A stretch of 7,520 bases of DNA from Rickettsiales bacterium (GTDB lineage Bacteria; Pseudomonadota; Alphaproteobacteria; Rickettsiales; JALZUV01), in contig JALZUV010000260.1 in assembly GCA_023301245.1 (NCBI GenBank), forward strand, positions 1 through 7,520. The letters are read 5' to 3'. The position numbers and the translations under genes were made by a program. The notes below the pieces were generated by a model, which did no database searches, was not told where the DNA came from, and saw nothing but the letters and a program-made list of their open reading frames with translations. This document shows, in pieces, positions 1 through 6,915 of this stretch. Each line of letters begins with the position of its first letter. Within the stretch, counting starts at the first letter, position 1.

Positions 1-84
1 ACAGAAGAGCAGACCGGCAAGGCTGGAGAACATCACCCAGGCGGCGCCAAACGAGCTGAAACTTTGAGTGCGCCCGCAATGTGA
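1..84 (+). other. Possible 3' end of a gene entering from the left (weak)
   Basis: Two plus-strand frames are open from the window edge: one ends at TGA 82-84, the other at TGA 65-67 (ending ...ITQAAPNELKL). After them the composition shifts to homopolymer and microsatellite runs (nine G at 111-119, A-rich 140-147), as expected of a move from coding to non-coding DNA. The piece is too short to recognise a family, and open frames this short occur by chance. This is only a candidate carboxy-terminal fragment. Confidence 0.15.
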
Positions 85-186
85 TCAACTGAGAGGGTCT
101 GTGCGGTTAAGGGGGGGGGTCAGACAAGGGATTTCGAGAAAAAAAAATTCAAGGGGTTGAGATTGGTTGTGGGGGAATTCCAAGTA

Positions 187-202
187 AGACAGACAGACAG
201 AC
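187..202. repeat. (AGAC)4 microsatellite
   Basis: Four perfect AGAC units in tandem, continuing as an imperfect ACAC. A simple tetranucleotide repeat with no sign of function. Confidence 0.85.
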
Positions 203-350
203 ACTTTAATTACCGATTTTGGATTACCGAAACAGAAATTCAGTTTTGCAAACTGAGAATGAATCGTGGAGAATCTCTTTTTTTTTGTAGGCGTGAATAA
301 AAACTGCTTCGTTCTCCTCCTCCTGCTGCATTTCATACTATAATCAAGTG

Positions 351-468
351 TAGTGTAACTTATGCTGGTTTTAGACTGCTGAACGGCGGACACATTTTCA
401 ATGATTTTGTACCAGTTTTAGTGTACTGTGTCCCATGCTGGTTTTAGACTGGTGGATGGGGGGACACA
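351..468. repeat. Two degenerate direct copies of a ~45-bp element
   Basis: The 17-mer ATGCTGGTTTTAGACTG occurs at 362-378 and again at 435-451. Similarity extends on both sides: TAGTGTA lies upstream of each (351-357 and 419-425) and GGACACA downstream of each (388-394 and 462-468). The offset grows from 68 to 74 bases, so the copies carry small indels. A weaker third half-copy may lie between them (CCAGTTTTAGTGTACTG, about 412-428). This looks like an old local duplication or the remnant of a dispersed repeat; no coding role is visible. Confidence 0.7.
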
Positions 469-490
469 AAAATATGTATCGTTTGTAAGA

Positions 491-510
491 CTCCAGGCTG
501 AAGCCTGGAG
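491..510. repeat. Perfect 9-bp hairpin (CTCCAGGCT / AGCCTGGAG)
   Basis: CTCCAGGCT at 491-499 is the exact reverse complement of AGCCTGGAG at 502-510, with two bases between. Folded as DNA or RNA it would more likely form an 8-bp stem with a TGAA loop. It lies about 20 bases after the 351-468 repeats. Resemblance of its centre (GCTGAAGC) to the hairpin at 7378-7402 (GCGAAGC) may or may not be meaningful. Confidence 0.7.
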
Positions 511-580
511 AGTACACTGGTGGCGGAGACGGTAGAGTTCAGCTCGATCTCGCCACGCAACTGAGCGCGCGTGTCTACCA

Positions 581-1261
581 CTCGTCATGTCCCTCGAACT
601 TGTTCATGTGTCACGGCGGAAAGTTTATCGGCGTCTATCTCCGCACTCACTCACAAAACAAGAACACAACATGTTGGTTCGTTCGTTTGACATGGGGTTT
701 TGCTCTGAGCCATGCCCATTCTCCGCGTATCCGATCACGTTCCTGGCGCCGCGAAGTTGCAGAGCAGCGTGAAAATAACCTCATCATAACGTTGTGCTAG
801 AGTCGCCTCACGCTTTTATCACAACCAACACTCAGGTCACACTTCTACTGTATGATAGTGGCAAACTGTAGTAACACGATCATTCCAGCGTGCATTGTCG
901 AGGATTCCTCCTCCTATCCTTCCGGCATGAAACGCGACGACACCCATGCCGAAACATGGGGGGGGCTGCCTAGTTTGGAGGTGACCACCTTCATCGCGGG
1001 AGAACAAGGCGATTGCGGCTGGTTCTACAGTCGGGGTGGCACCCTCTTCAAGCAAAACCTTCTGGTGGTGAATTTTCCTCTTTATTACGCCTGGTACACG
1101 CTCTCAACGGGACTGCACGAAACACCCCCCGGCTAAAGGGCAACAAACAAGAATACGACTATGGAGTAATGTCTTCAACTAATCGTACGGGGCCGCGAAA
1201 TGGCCTCAATCGCCTTCACCCTTTGGAATCCTCCTCTCCCTCAACATATCCCCTCTTGAAT
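581..1261. other. Gene-free stretch downstream of the NTPase-nuclease gene
   Basis: Several short frames are open on both strands, but none has a recognisable domain, biased composition or plausible gene structure. The part nearest 1261 must include the 3' untranslated region of the minus-strand gene. Nothing else was identified. Confidence 0.5.
1081..1086 (-). promoter_or_regulatory. Candidate poly(A) signal of the minus-strand gene
   Basis: TTTATT on the plus strand reads AATAAA on the minus strand, about 175 bases past the TAG at 1264-1262. The position fits a 3' untranslated region of ordinary length. The hexamer is common by chance, and many protists do not rely on it, so this is tentative. 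Confidence 0.25.
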
Positions 1262-2803
1262 CTACTGTACGTCAAACTCGAACAAATCAATTTCAAAACC
1301 AGTCTTGCGATGTGCCTTTCCCGTGATCCAAGTGATCGAACCCTTTTGCGACCTCTCACGTGTTTCCTTTTTCGTGTTCGCCGCCCTTAATACTCGGGAA
1401 AATACTGATTTTTTCGAGGGATAAAAGTTCGGGACAACAAACCCGTAAACACATGTCTCTACGGACGGGATCAATTTCTTGACATATGTAAAGTACTCTT
1501 GCACTAAGTCGGTGTTCCGCCTGTTGAGAGGCTTCACCGCTCCCGCCGAAGACTTTATTTGCAGCAAATAAAGACAGCCATCCCGAATAAAAAAAGAATC
1601 AATCAGCTCGAACTGCGCGTTCTTTGGTCGATAATAAACGTTTTCCGAGATACGTTTTGGTAGCGACTTTGGCGAGCCTGATCCGAAAACGACCACGTTG
1701 ATGGGAATCTCTTTGAAAAAAACAACTGTTGACTTCGTTAGGTCCTCACCGAAGGTAACGGATTCATTCGTCCATTTGAAAGGCTTGGTCGTATTCAATG
1801 TATCCCCCCAATCGTTCGTATTCAGTGCATCCTCCCCATCGTTCCTCCCAACTTCCTTCCGCAGCACGATTCTTTCCATTTCTTCGAGGCCCTTCCCGAA
1901 ACACAAATGAACTAGTTTCTCAAAACACTTGCCAGTACTGGCTGCATCTACATTTTCATCCTTCATATTTGACACAAGAGAAGATATTTCATCCTGGTAA
2001 ATTATGCCCAACGCCGCCTTGTGAGCAAATGTCGAAACAAAATAAAGGACGTACGACCGCAAGTCCTTCGAAGGACGGGCTACAACTAGTTTGTCACTGC
2101 CGCCCCTAGCACCCATCGGCATATGCTCACATACCTCCAAGCTCTCATCTTGTAAGTTGACCTTGGACAACCACTCCATGCTTACGTCGCGTATCGTGTT
2201 TGTGATCAGTTTTTTGTTTTTGATCCGATTTTGAGTTTGAAATACATTCCTTGCGATACCCCCACCGATCTCGTACGCCTGCTCCAACACGTCGTCGCTG
2301 AGTTCGCTACCATCGTAAGGTGCACGACAAATGATATTGCGCCAAGCTTTCAGTTCCTCCCGGGTCCACTCTTCCATGTACAGAACCAGAGTATCCCTGT
2401 GCTTTGTCAAGTCTTTAAACCGTTTTGGTTCAGGCGACATCAACGCTACAGTGATCCCTGCGAAATACGGAAAGGCAGACTTTCCTTCCTGTGGATCACA
2501 CAAGAACCAAGCTTTTGTGTCGCCGAGATATTTCTTCTTCGCAAAGTCCGAGAAGCCGTCAGTGCCAGAATACGTATCAACACCGTCGTTGCTAAAACGA
2601 AACCACCCCCTCGACGAGGATTGGTAGACAACTGTTGCCCCTTGCTTTCTGAGCTCAAACAGTAAAGGAAAAGCCAAAAAAGACTTCCCAATACCAGGAG
2701 TGCCGGAGACAAGGAATGATCTCAAACCTTCATCTTTGACGCCCGCCTGGATAATTTTCCAAATCGTGTCGTAGCAATCGCGATAAAATACTTTGGAGGG
2801 CAT
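1262..2803 (-). CDS. Crinkler/RHS-type P-loop NTPase fused to a PD-(D/E)XK nuclease-like domain
   Basis: A 513-residue frame from the first in-frame ATG (2803) to TAG (1264-1262). The amino-terminal half reads as the NTPase module of Crinkler and trypanosome RHS proteins: lead-in PSKVFYRDCYD; Walker A GTPGIGKS at residues 34-41; Walker B-like AWFLCD ending at D103; an SP pair at 123-124 followed by the family's LYMEEWTREEL block from about 141; and YEIGGGIARNVF at 177-188, matching the usual 'VGGxPRxVF' region. The carboxy-terminal half fits a restriction-endonuclease fold: helix with E295 (KCFEKLVHLCF), D402 (FELIDSFF) and Q415-x-K417 in LYLLQIKSS, the D...QxK variant of the active site. From the family I infer ATP hydrolysis coupled to DNA cleavage; such proteins have been proposed as secreted effectors or as agents of intragenomic conflict. 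No signal peptide or LxLFLAK header is visible here. The frame has no internal stops. The true start is probably upstream (see 2804-2920). Confidence 0.85.
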   Translation of the reverse strand: MPSKVFYRDCYDTIWKIIQAGVKDEGLRSFLVSGTPGIGKSFLAFPLLFELRKQGATVVYQSSSRGWFRFSNDGVDTYSGTDGFSDFAKKKYLGDTKAWFLCDPQEGKSAFPYFAGITVALMSPEPKRFKDLTKHRDTLVLYMEEWTREELKAWRNIICRAPYDGSELSDDVLEQAYEIGGGIARNVFQTQNRIKNKKLITNTIRDVSMEWLSKVNLQDESLEVCEHMPMGARGGSDKLVVARPSKDLRSYVLYFVSTFAHKAALGIIYQDEISSLVSNMKDENVDAASTGKCFEKLVHLCFGKGLEEMERIVLRKEVGRNDGEDALNTNDWGDTLNTTKPFKWTNESVTFGEDLTKSTVVFFKEIPINVVVFGSGSPKSLPKRISENVYYRPKNAQFELIDSFFIRDGCLYLLQIKSSAGAVKPLNRRNTDLVQEYFTYVKKLIPSVETCVYGFVVPNFYPSKKSVFSRVLRAANTKKETRERSQKGSITWITGKAHRKTGFEIDLFEFDVQ

Positions 2804-2920
2804 CTCTTCAAGCCCGAGCAAGGTCGTACCATCAGCGAAAGACAGGACCGAGCCGTTGCGTTCTGCGCGTGGAAGGGCCTCGTGAAACCGCCTTAGCGTG
2901 TCGGAGGCTGTGGTACAGAA
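2804..2920 (-). other. In-frame 5' coding extension lacking an ATG (probable part of an exon)
   Basis: The frame of the NTPase-nuclease stays open upstream of its first ATG as far as TGA at 2923-2921, but contains no ATG. Its translation, including RNGSVLSFADGTT and then LLGLEEMPSK, resembles the linker that precedes 'PxxxFxRDCY' in Crinkler/RHS proteins, so at least the proximal part is likely coding. An out-of-frame ATG at 2832-2830 lies just before the in-frame ATG, which makes plain initiation at 2803 less attractive. Minus-strand AG acceptors in this stretch end at 2908 (after ACCACAG), 2892, 2879 and 2863. A spliced upstream exon is the simplest explanation; a 5'-decayed gene is the alternative. 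Confidence 0.55.
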
Positions 2921-2923
2921 TCA

Positions 2924-3796
2924 CGAGCGCACGAGAGTGAAACGAATCGGGGGGGTCGTTAGTCTACCAGACATACCGTTACTATAAATCGAGTACACTC
3001 GAGAGTTTCAAGTGCTTCGAGGCTGGAGACTCCGGTGAACCAAATCAAACGAGGCTGCATCCGCAAAGAAATGAACGCACCCGCCAAGAAACGAACAAGA
3101 GACGCACATGCAACAAGCCAAGTGTACTCGTACAATAACGAAATGCCTAGCCTACTGAGTAAACGTCTGCAGCACACGCGGCCCGTCAGCGGCCGACTGT
3201 TTGTGTTTTGAGTATATCTAAAACCTGTTGCCCGCCAAATTTGCTCTACCTCGTGCAATCTGTTCTAAGGTACAATAGGCAAAAAAAATAACACATAAAA
3301 GCCCGACAGATACCCTAGGCAATAAATCGCCTTCTACCGGTATGCCCTGAATCACCAGTATCAGCGACCTAGCACAAGGTATGCATATCGTTCATCAGGG
3401 GAACTGTTAAGCCAGCCTCCCGCCCAAAGAATCGAGGCATAATTCATTTGATCAATTTTACACAAAGCTCGTAAAACAATCCGAAATACACGCTCGGTTG
3501 AAATGCACTGCGACTGCATCAATAATGCAGGTGACAAAGATGAGTTTCAACGAAATCCTCGATTACACAACCGGCGTTATCGTAGAATTTGTAAATACAT
3601 CGTGTAATACTCGTCTAACCTCACGCGTTGGGTTTTGTACGCAAGCATGTGTTCAGTTCACAGCCCACTCCATTCAAATGTGTTGAACAATCTATTCTGC
3701 GCTTAGTGTTGGCAATCGACATCAACAACATTCTCATTCCGAGTGCCGACGACCTCGACCTGTCTTCGAAGTATTAAATATTTGAAGGTTGTCTTT
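2924..3796. other. Gene-free stretch upstream of the NTPase-nuclease gene
   Basis: Apart from the tentative exon at 2977-3060, nothing recognisable was seen. The short open frames (for example plus strand 3498-3686) have no motif. A short imperfect palindrome, CGAGT-AC-ACTCG, lies at 2990-3001. This stretch should contain the promoter of the minus-strand gene, but I could not pick out a credible TATA box or initiator. Confidence 0.45.
2977..3060 (-). CDS. Hypothetical first exon of the NTPase-nuclease gene (28 codons)
   Basis: ATG at 3060-3058 opens 28 codons (MQPRLIWF...RFIVT) that end exactly at GTATGT (2976-2971), a strong match to a 5' splice site. Joining to the acceptor ending at 2879 (intron of 98 bases) keeps phase and would give a 566-residue protein running into ALPRAERNGS. 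In favour: phase fit, donor quality, same strand, immediate proximity. Against: the acceptor CACGAG is poor, the better acceptor at 2908 is out of phase with this exon, and the 28 residues show no recognised header or clear signal peptide. The real first exon could lie elsewhere upstream. Confidence 0.2.
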
Positions 3797-4060
3797 TGTA
3801 GGGTACGTACAGAACTATACCCGGGGTAGGTTCCCGATTATTCTCTATACAGGCTTTTCTCCGAGTTATATATGACATTTATACCCGTACCCGGAACTCT
3901 TGATACAATATGTACGCCCGTGTCACAGTACCCGGGGTACGGGTATGCCCTTTTAAATATTCCCGAGTGCAGGTACGGGTACGGGTACAACATTTGTCTA
4001 CCTGCCCGGAACTTCTATGAGTTCAAGAAACCTCCCATACCCGTACCCGGAACTTTTTAT
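3797..4060. repeat. Cluster of degenerate GTACCC / TACCCGG motifs
   Basis: The 17-mer TACCCGTACCCGGAACT occurs at 3882-3898 and 4038-4054. Between and before them are further variants: GTACGTAC and ATACCCGGGGTA (about 3803-3827), GTACCCGGGGTAC followed by GGGTA (3928-3945), GGTACGGGTACGGGTAC (3972-3988) and CCTGCCCGGAACTT (4001-4014). Both orientations are present, so short inverted repeats arise, such as GTACCC-G-GGGTAC. The underlying unit looks like a hexamer GGGTAC/GTACCC. No protein is encoded by a frame that explains it. Confidence 0.75.
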
Positions 4061-4420
4061 CAGTTTTGTAACACATGTTTCCCCTTCGGGGGCGGGGTGA
4101 CGCAAGGCTGATAATTTTCATTTATGTGAAAGTAGCGTATAATATATTGTAGTGCGTGGAGTGTTGGGCTCGGAAAATGATCTCTGTAAGGCGGCACAGC
4201 ATCGCGTGTGCGTGCGAAAACACAGAGTCAAAAACGAAAAATCTCCATCAAGATCTATGGAAAAAAACATCAAAAATGCTCGGTCGACGTCACGCAGGAA
4301 AAAATACTGAGCGCAAAAACAGCAGCAGTGACTGGCAGATACCTGGTAGTGTTTAAGTTTGAGTAAAAATAGAGAGCAACACAAAAACAGCAGCAGCAGC
4401 CGTACATCTACAGCAGCAGC
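4061..4420. other. Gene-free stretch leading into the tandem duplication
   Basis: A-rich on the plus strand with scattered AGCAGC runs (4320-4328, 4388-4400, 4411-4420). The short CAG run followed by CGG just before 4421 looks like the end of a further, truncated copy of the duplicated unit. No supportable gene on either strand. Confidence 0.5.
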
Positions 4421-4857
4421 GGCGGTGGCGCGCGACTTTGGAGGCAGCCGCAGTAGTGGTAGTGGTGGTGTCTCACGTGTACCTGGTATAGGTACAGGTA
4501 TCACATGTGTGTGACAAATCATCAAACAAAATTCTTCCATCGGACTTGAAAAAGTAAATTCATCCCGAAGGCTAGATTCATTCCGGCGTCCGTTCGGCTG
4601 TGTTTGCGAGAAACGTACAAAAATAAATACGAAAACAACCCAGAATTAGACGGAAAATATCACCCCCCGGACATATACAGTATACGTACAGAATCCGTGT
4701 GCAGTCCATGTAAAATAAACAAATCATATGGGATACTGTACGGAAATCATTAAATAAATACAATCTTGTGTAAGAATCGACGTTTACCACACGGCATCGC
4801 TGGGCCAACGACGAACACAGCAGCACACTTGAGCAGCACGCGCAGGAGAGAGTGAGA

Positions 4858-4926
4858 GCAGCAGCAGCACTCAGCAGCAGCAACAACTGCAGCGGCAGCA
4901 GCAGCGGCGGCGGCGGCGGGGGCGGT
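4858..4926. repeat. Compound (CAG)n to (CGG)n tract, copy 1
   Basis: An interrupted CAG run (with ACT, CAA and CAACTG interruptions) changes into an uninterrupted CGG run and then GGGGGCGGTGG. It forms the right end of duplicated copy 1. A trinucleotide tract of this kind can form slipped hairpins and would be prone to length change; that is known of CAG and CGG repeats, not shown here. Confidence 0.85.
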
Positions 4927-5344
4927 GGCGCGACTTTGGAGGCAGCCGCAGTAGTAGTAGTGGTGGTGTCTAACGTGTACCTGGTATAGGTATCATATGT
5001 GTGTGACAAATTATCAAAAAAAAATCTTCCATCGGACTTGAAAAAGTAAATTCATCCCGGAGCCTAGATTCATTCCGGCGTCCGTCCGGCTGCGTTTGCG
5101 AAAAACGTACAAAAATAAATACGAAAACAACCCAGAATTAGACGGAAAATATCACCCCCCGGACCTATATACGTACAGAATCCGTGTGCAGTCCATGTAA
5201 AATAAACAAATCATATAGGATACAGTACGGAAAACATTAAATAGATTTAATCTTGTGTAAGAATCGACATCTACCACACGGCATCGCTGGGCCAACGACG
5301 AACACTGCAGCACACTTGAGCAGCACGCGCAGGAGAGAGTGAGT

Positions 5345-5416
5345 GCAGCAGCAGCACTCAGCAGCAGCAACAACTGCAGCAGCAGCAGCAGCGGCGGCGG
5401 CGGCGGCGGGGGCGAT
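5345..5416. repeat. Compound (CAG)n to (CGG)n tract, copy 2
   Basis: Same arrangement as the tract at 4858-4926 but purer: the CAG run after CAACTG is longer and the CGG run has about one to two more units. Length differences between the two copies show that the tracts have changed since the duplication. Confidence 0.85.
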
Positions 5417-5567
5417 GGCCCAGCAAAGAATTGCAGCCTAGCAGCAGCTCGTAGTGCTATCAGGAGGCCCTAGGGAGATGAGCATACACGCATGGCTTGG
5501 CGAGGTGTACGATCACCACCTCAGACAGACGATTTTAGTTTAGAAACACACACACGCAGGAGACACC

Positions 5568-5625
5568 AACAGCAGCAGCAGCAGCAACAGTCGTGGAGGC
5601 GGCGGCGGCGGCGCGGCGTGGCTGG
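5568..5625. repeat. Third (CAG)n to (CGG)n tract, outside the duplication
   Basis: CAACAGCAGCAGCAGCAG is followed by CAACAGTCGTGGAGG and then a CGG run ending GCGCGGCG. The order and orientation match the tracts inside the duplication, although flanking sequence does not obviously match. Plus and minus frames here translate to poly-Gln/poly-Arg or poly-Cys runs and are rejected as genes. Confidence 0.75.
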
Positions 5626-5749
5626 CGGTGGCGGTGTATTAGGCGACAGCGTTGGAGTACAACGAACGGCGGTTGTGGTAAAAAAGTGACCGCCGAATAC
5701 GTCAACATCACAACAGCAGCAGCAACTGGAAAACTGTGGGTTGAGAGCA

Positions 5750-5837
5750 TACGTCACCATGTCACCAACAAGTTGAAATATTACGTCACCAAGTCACCGA
5801 AAGTTGAGATATAACGTCACTGACGTGCAACTGACGT
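5750..5837. repeat. ~32-bp tandem repeat carrying five ACGTCA/TGACGT half-sites
   Basis: Units start at about 5750 (TACGTCACCATGTCACC...), 5782 (TACGTCACCAAGTCACC...) and 5813 (AACGTCACTGACGTGC...), each of the first two ending with an AGTTGARAT block. ACGTCA occurs at 5751, 5783 and 5814; TGACGT at 5821 and 5832. TGACGT is the core half-site of CREB/ATF-type bZIP factors in many eukaryotes, so the cluster could bind such a factor. It could equally be a plain minisatellite. No gene start is evident next to it. Confidence 0.65.
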
Positions 5838-5970
5838 TTTTAGAAAATGGAAAGGCCCGCCGCCCGCCAACAGTTGAAACGTTGCACAAAAAGAGAGCGA
5901 ATAGACCAAAAGCAGTCGAAGTTAAAGCGGAAAAGTTGAAGTAGCCCTACACAAATCGGTATAGATATCT

Positions 5971-6031
5971 ACTTCCACACCCGTGCCTGGAGATTCTGAA
6001 AGTTTTGCAAGACTTCCACACCTGTACCCGG
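5971..6031. repeat. Two 20-bp direct repeats, 41 bases apart, related to the TACCCGG motif
   Basis: ACTTCCACACCCGTGCCTGG (5971-5990) and ACTTCCACACCTGTACCCGG (6012-6031) match at 17 of 20 positions. Their right halves resemble the CCGTACCCGG core of the cluster at 3797-4060, about 2 kb away, so they are probably dispersed members of the same family. Confidence 0.65.
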
Positions 6032-6035
6032 AATA

Positions 6036-6915
6036 CACAAACCGTACAGAACCCGGCCTTGAAATGTGCCATGGTCGCGGTTGTATTCGAGGGCGGTGCG
6101 AGGTTTTACGAGTACTAAAATATAACTATTTTTTTTTCCACCACCACTTTTACGGTCCAGATCAACTCGTGACAAGATAGATGTTAACCTCCGCGACACT
6201 CTGGACAAGCCGTTGCCAAACGTATCTTCCCTTTCCCCCCTCTGTACTTGCCTTCGTTTTTGTAACGCATAGGGTCTAGTATGCTCCCTGCCCGTGGGTT
6301 TTCATCGATCTTTGCCAACTCACGCTTTCCCGCTTTCCGCTAAATAGTTGGGAAACAGGCACAGAAATCAAATGTGAGTTTTTGAACGCGCCGGATATGG
6401 ATCCCCGACATCCTCATGCCCAGCGGTTTTGACATATAAAAGCTGTTGAGCTGCTTTGACACACACACGACGTGCTTGAATACTATCCAACTGTGGTGTA
6501 CTCGAGTTCAAGACATGTTTTATCAGAGACAGACCAACTACACACGGAAATCCTAGCGTTGGGGGAAGGGCGGTGGAAAGGGGGGACACACCGCAAAAAA
6601 ATCAGTCAACTTGGTAACCAGATTGTCTCCGCCAAGGATCACCTGTTTTTACAGCATGCGCAATTGCTTGACGCAAAAATTCAAGCAAGGAGAGATTAAG
6701 GCAGGCAGCTCAAAAAAATACAAGAACAAGAATGTGTCGCACGAAAACGTAGGGGCGGGACAGGTTCGTCCAATATATTTTGGCGACAGTCCCCCCAATC
6801 CAGGGGAGAGGTGTTTACTACTATGCGGTGTACTTACAGCACTCTGCAGTGTATTTTTTAAGTAAAACTATGATAGAACCAACCGGGGTCACACAGGAGG
6901 GGGTGAACACTGGGG
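6036..6915. other. Gene-free stretch
   Basis: No supportable gene. The most protein-like frame is plus strand 6472-6699 (75 residues, hydrophilic, ending ...HAQLLDAKIQARRD), which could form a short helix, but it has no recognised family, no splice context that I can defend and no homologous copy in the window. T-rich and G-rich runs are scattered through the region. Confidence 0.45.

Larger units (their letters stand above)
85..580. other. Gene-free stretch with short repeats
   Basis: No convincing coding sequence was found on either strand. The stretch holds a G run (111-119), an AGAC microsatellite (187-202), T-rich and A-rich tracts, a degenerate duplicated element (351-394 and 419-468) and a hairpin (491-510). 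The open minus-strand frame over 85-393 translates to low-information sequence with no recognisable motif. Confidence 0.6.
4421..5419. repeat. Tandem duplication: two ~500-bp copies
   Basis: Copy 1 spans about 4421-4920 and copy 2 about 4921-5419. Both begin with GGCGGTGGCG and continue through the same order of landmarks: GACTTTGGAGGCAGCCGC, GTACCTGGTATAGGTA, TTCTTCCATCGG-type sequence, GACGGAAAATATCACCCCCC, GGGCCAACGACGAACAC, then a CAG run passing into CGG. The offset falls from 498 to 487 because copy 2 lacks about 6 bases near 4988 and about 5 near 5168. By eye the copies differ at only a few per cent of positions, so the event is fairly recent. Frames within them give poly-Leu/poly-Pro translations set by the CAG/CGG tracts and are not credible genes. 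Confidence 0.93.

Noticed and set aside
1013..1390. A 125-codon plus-strand frame overlapping the 3' end of the nuclease gene
   Set aside because: Its last third is antisense to the nuclease coding sequence and the rest has no motif; two genes overlapping tail to tail cannot be supported.
2231..2665. A 144-codon plus-strand frame
   Set aside because: It lies antisense to the conserved NTPase region and is best explained as a shadow of that coding sequence.
2959..3258. A full 99-codon minus-strand frame as a separate gene
   Set aside because: It has no ATG until 3060, so most of it cannot be translated as an independent start-to-stop gene; only the part from 3060 is kept, as a tentative exon.
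3797..4060. Telomere-like or CRISPR-like array
   Set aside because: The units are degenerate, occur in both orientations and lack unique spacers of even length, and GGGTAC is not a telomere repeat known to me.
4578..5373. Minus-strand frames with poly-Pro and poly-Leu runs, repeated in both duplicated copies
   Set aside because: The translations are dictated by the CAG/CGG tracts. The frame is not kept over the full length of both copies, and the non-repetitive part shows no domain.
5492..5760. Overlapping frames on both strands with poly-Gln/Arg or poly-Cys runs
   Set aside because: These are artefacts of the trinucleotide tract at 5568-5625; several frames are open together, as expected of a stop-free repeat.
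6472..6699. A 75-codon plus-strand frame with a helix-like hydrophilic end
   Set aside because: No recognised family, no defensible exon boundaries, and a length within what chance allows in this composition.
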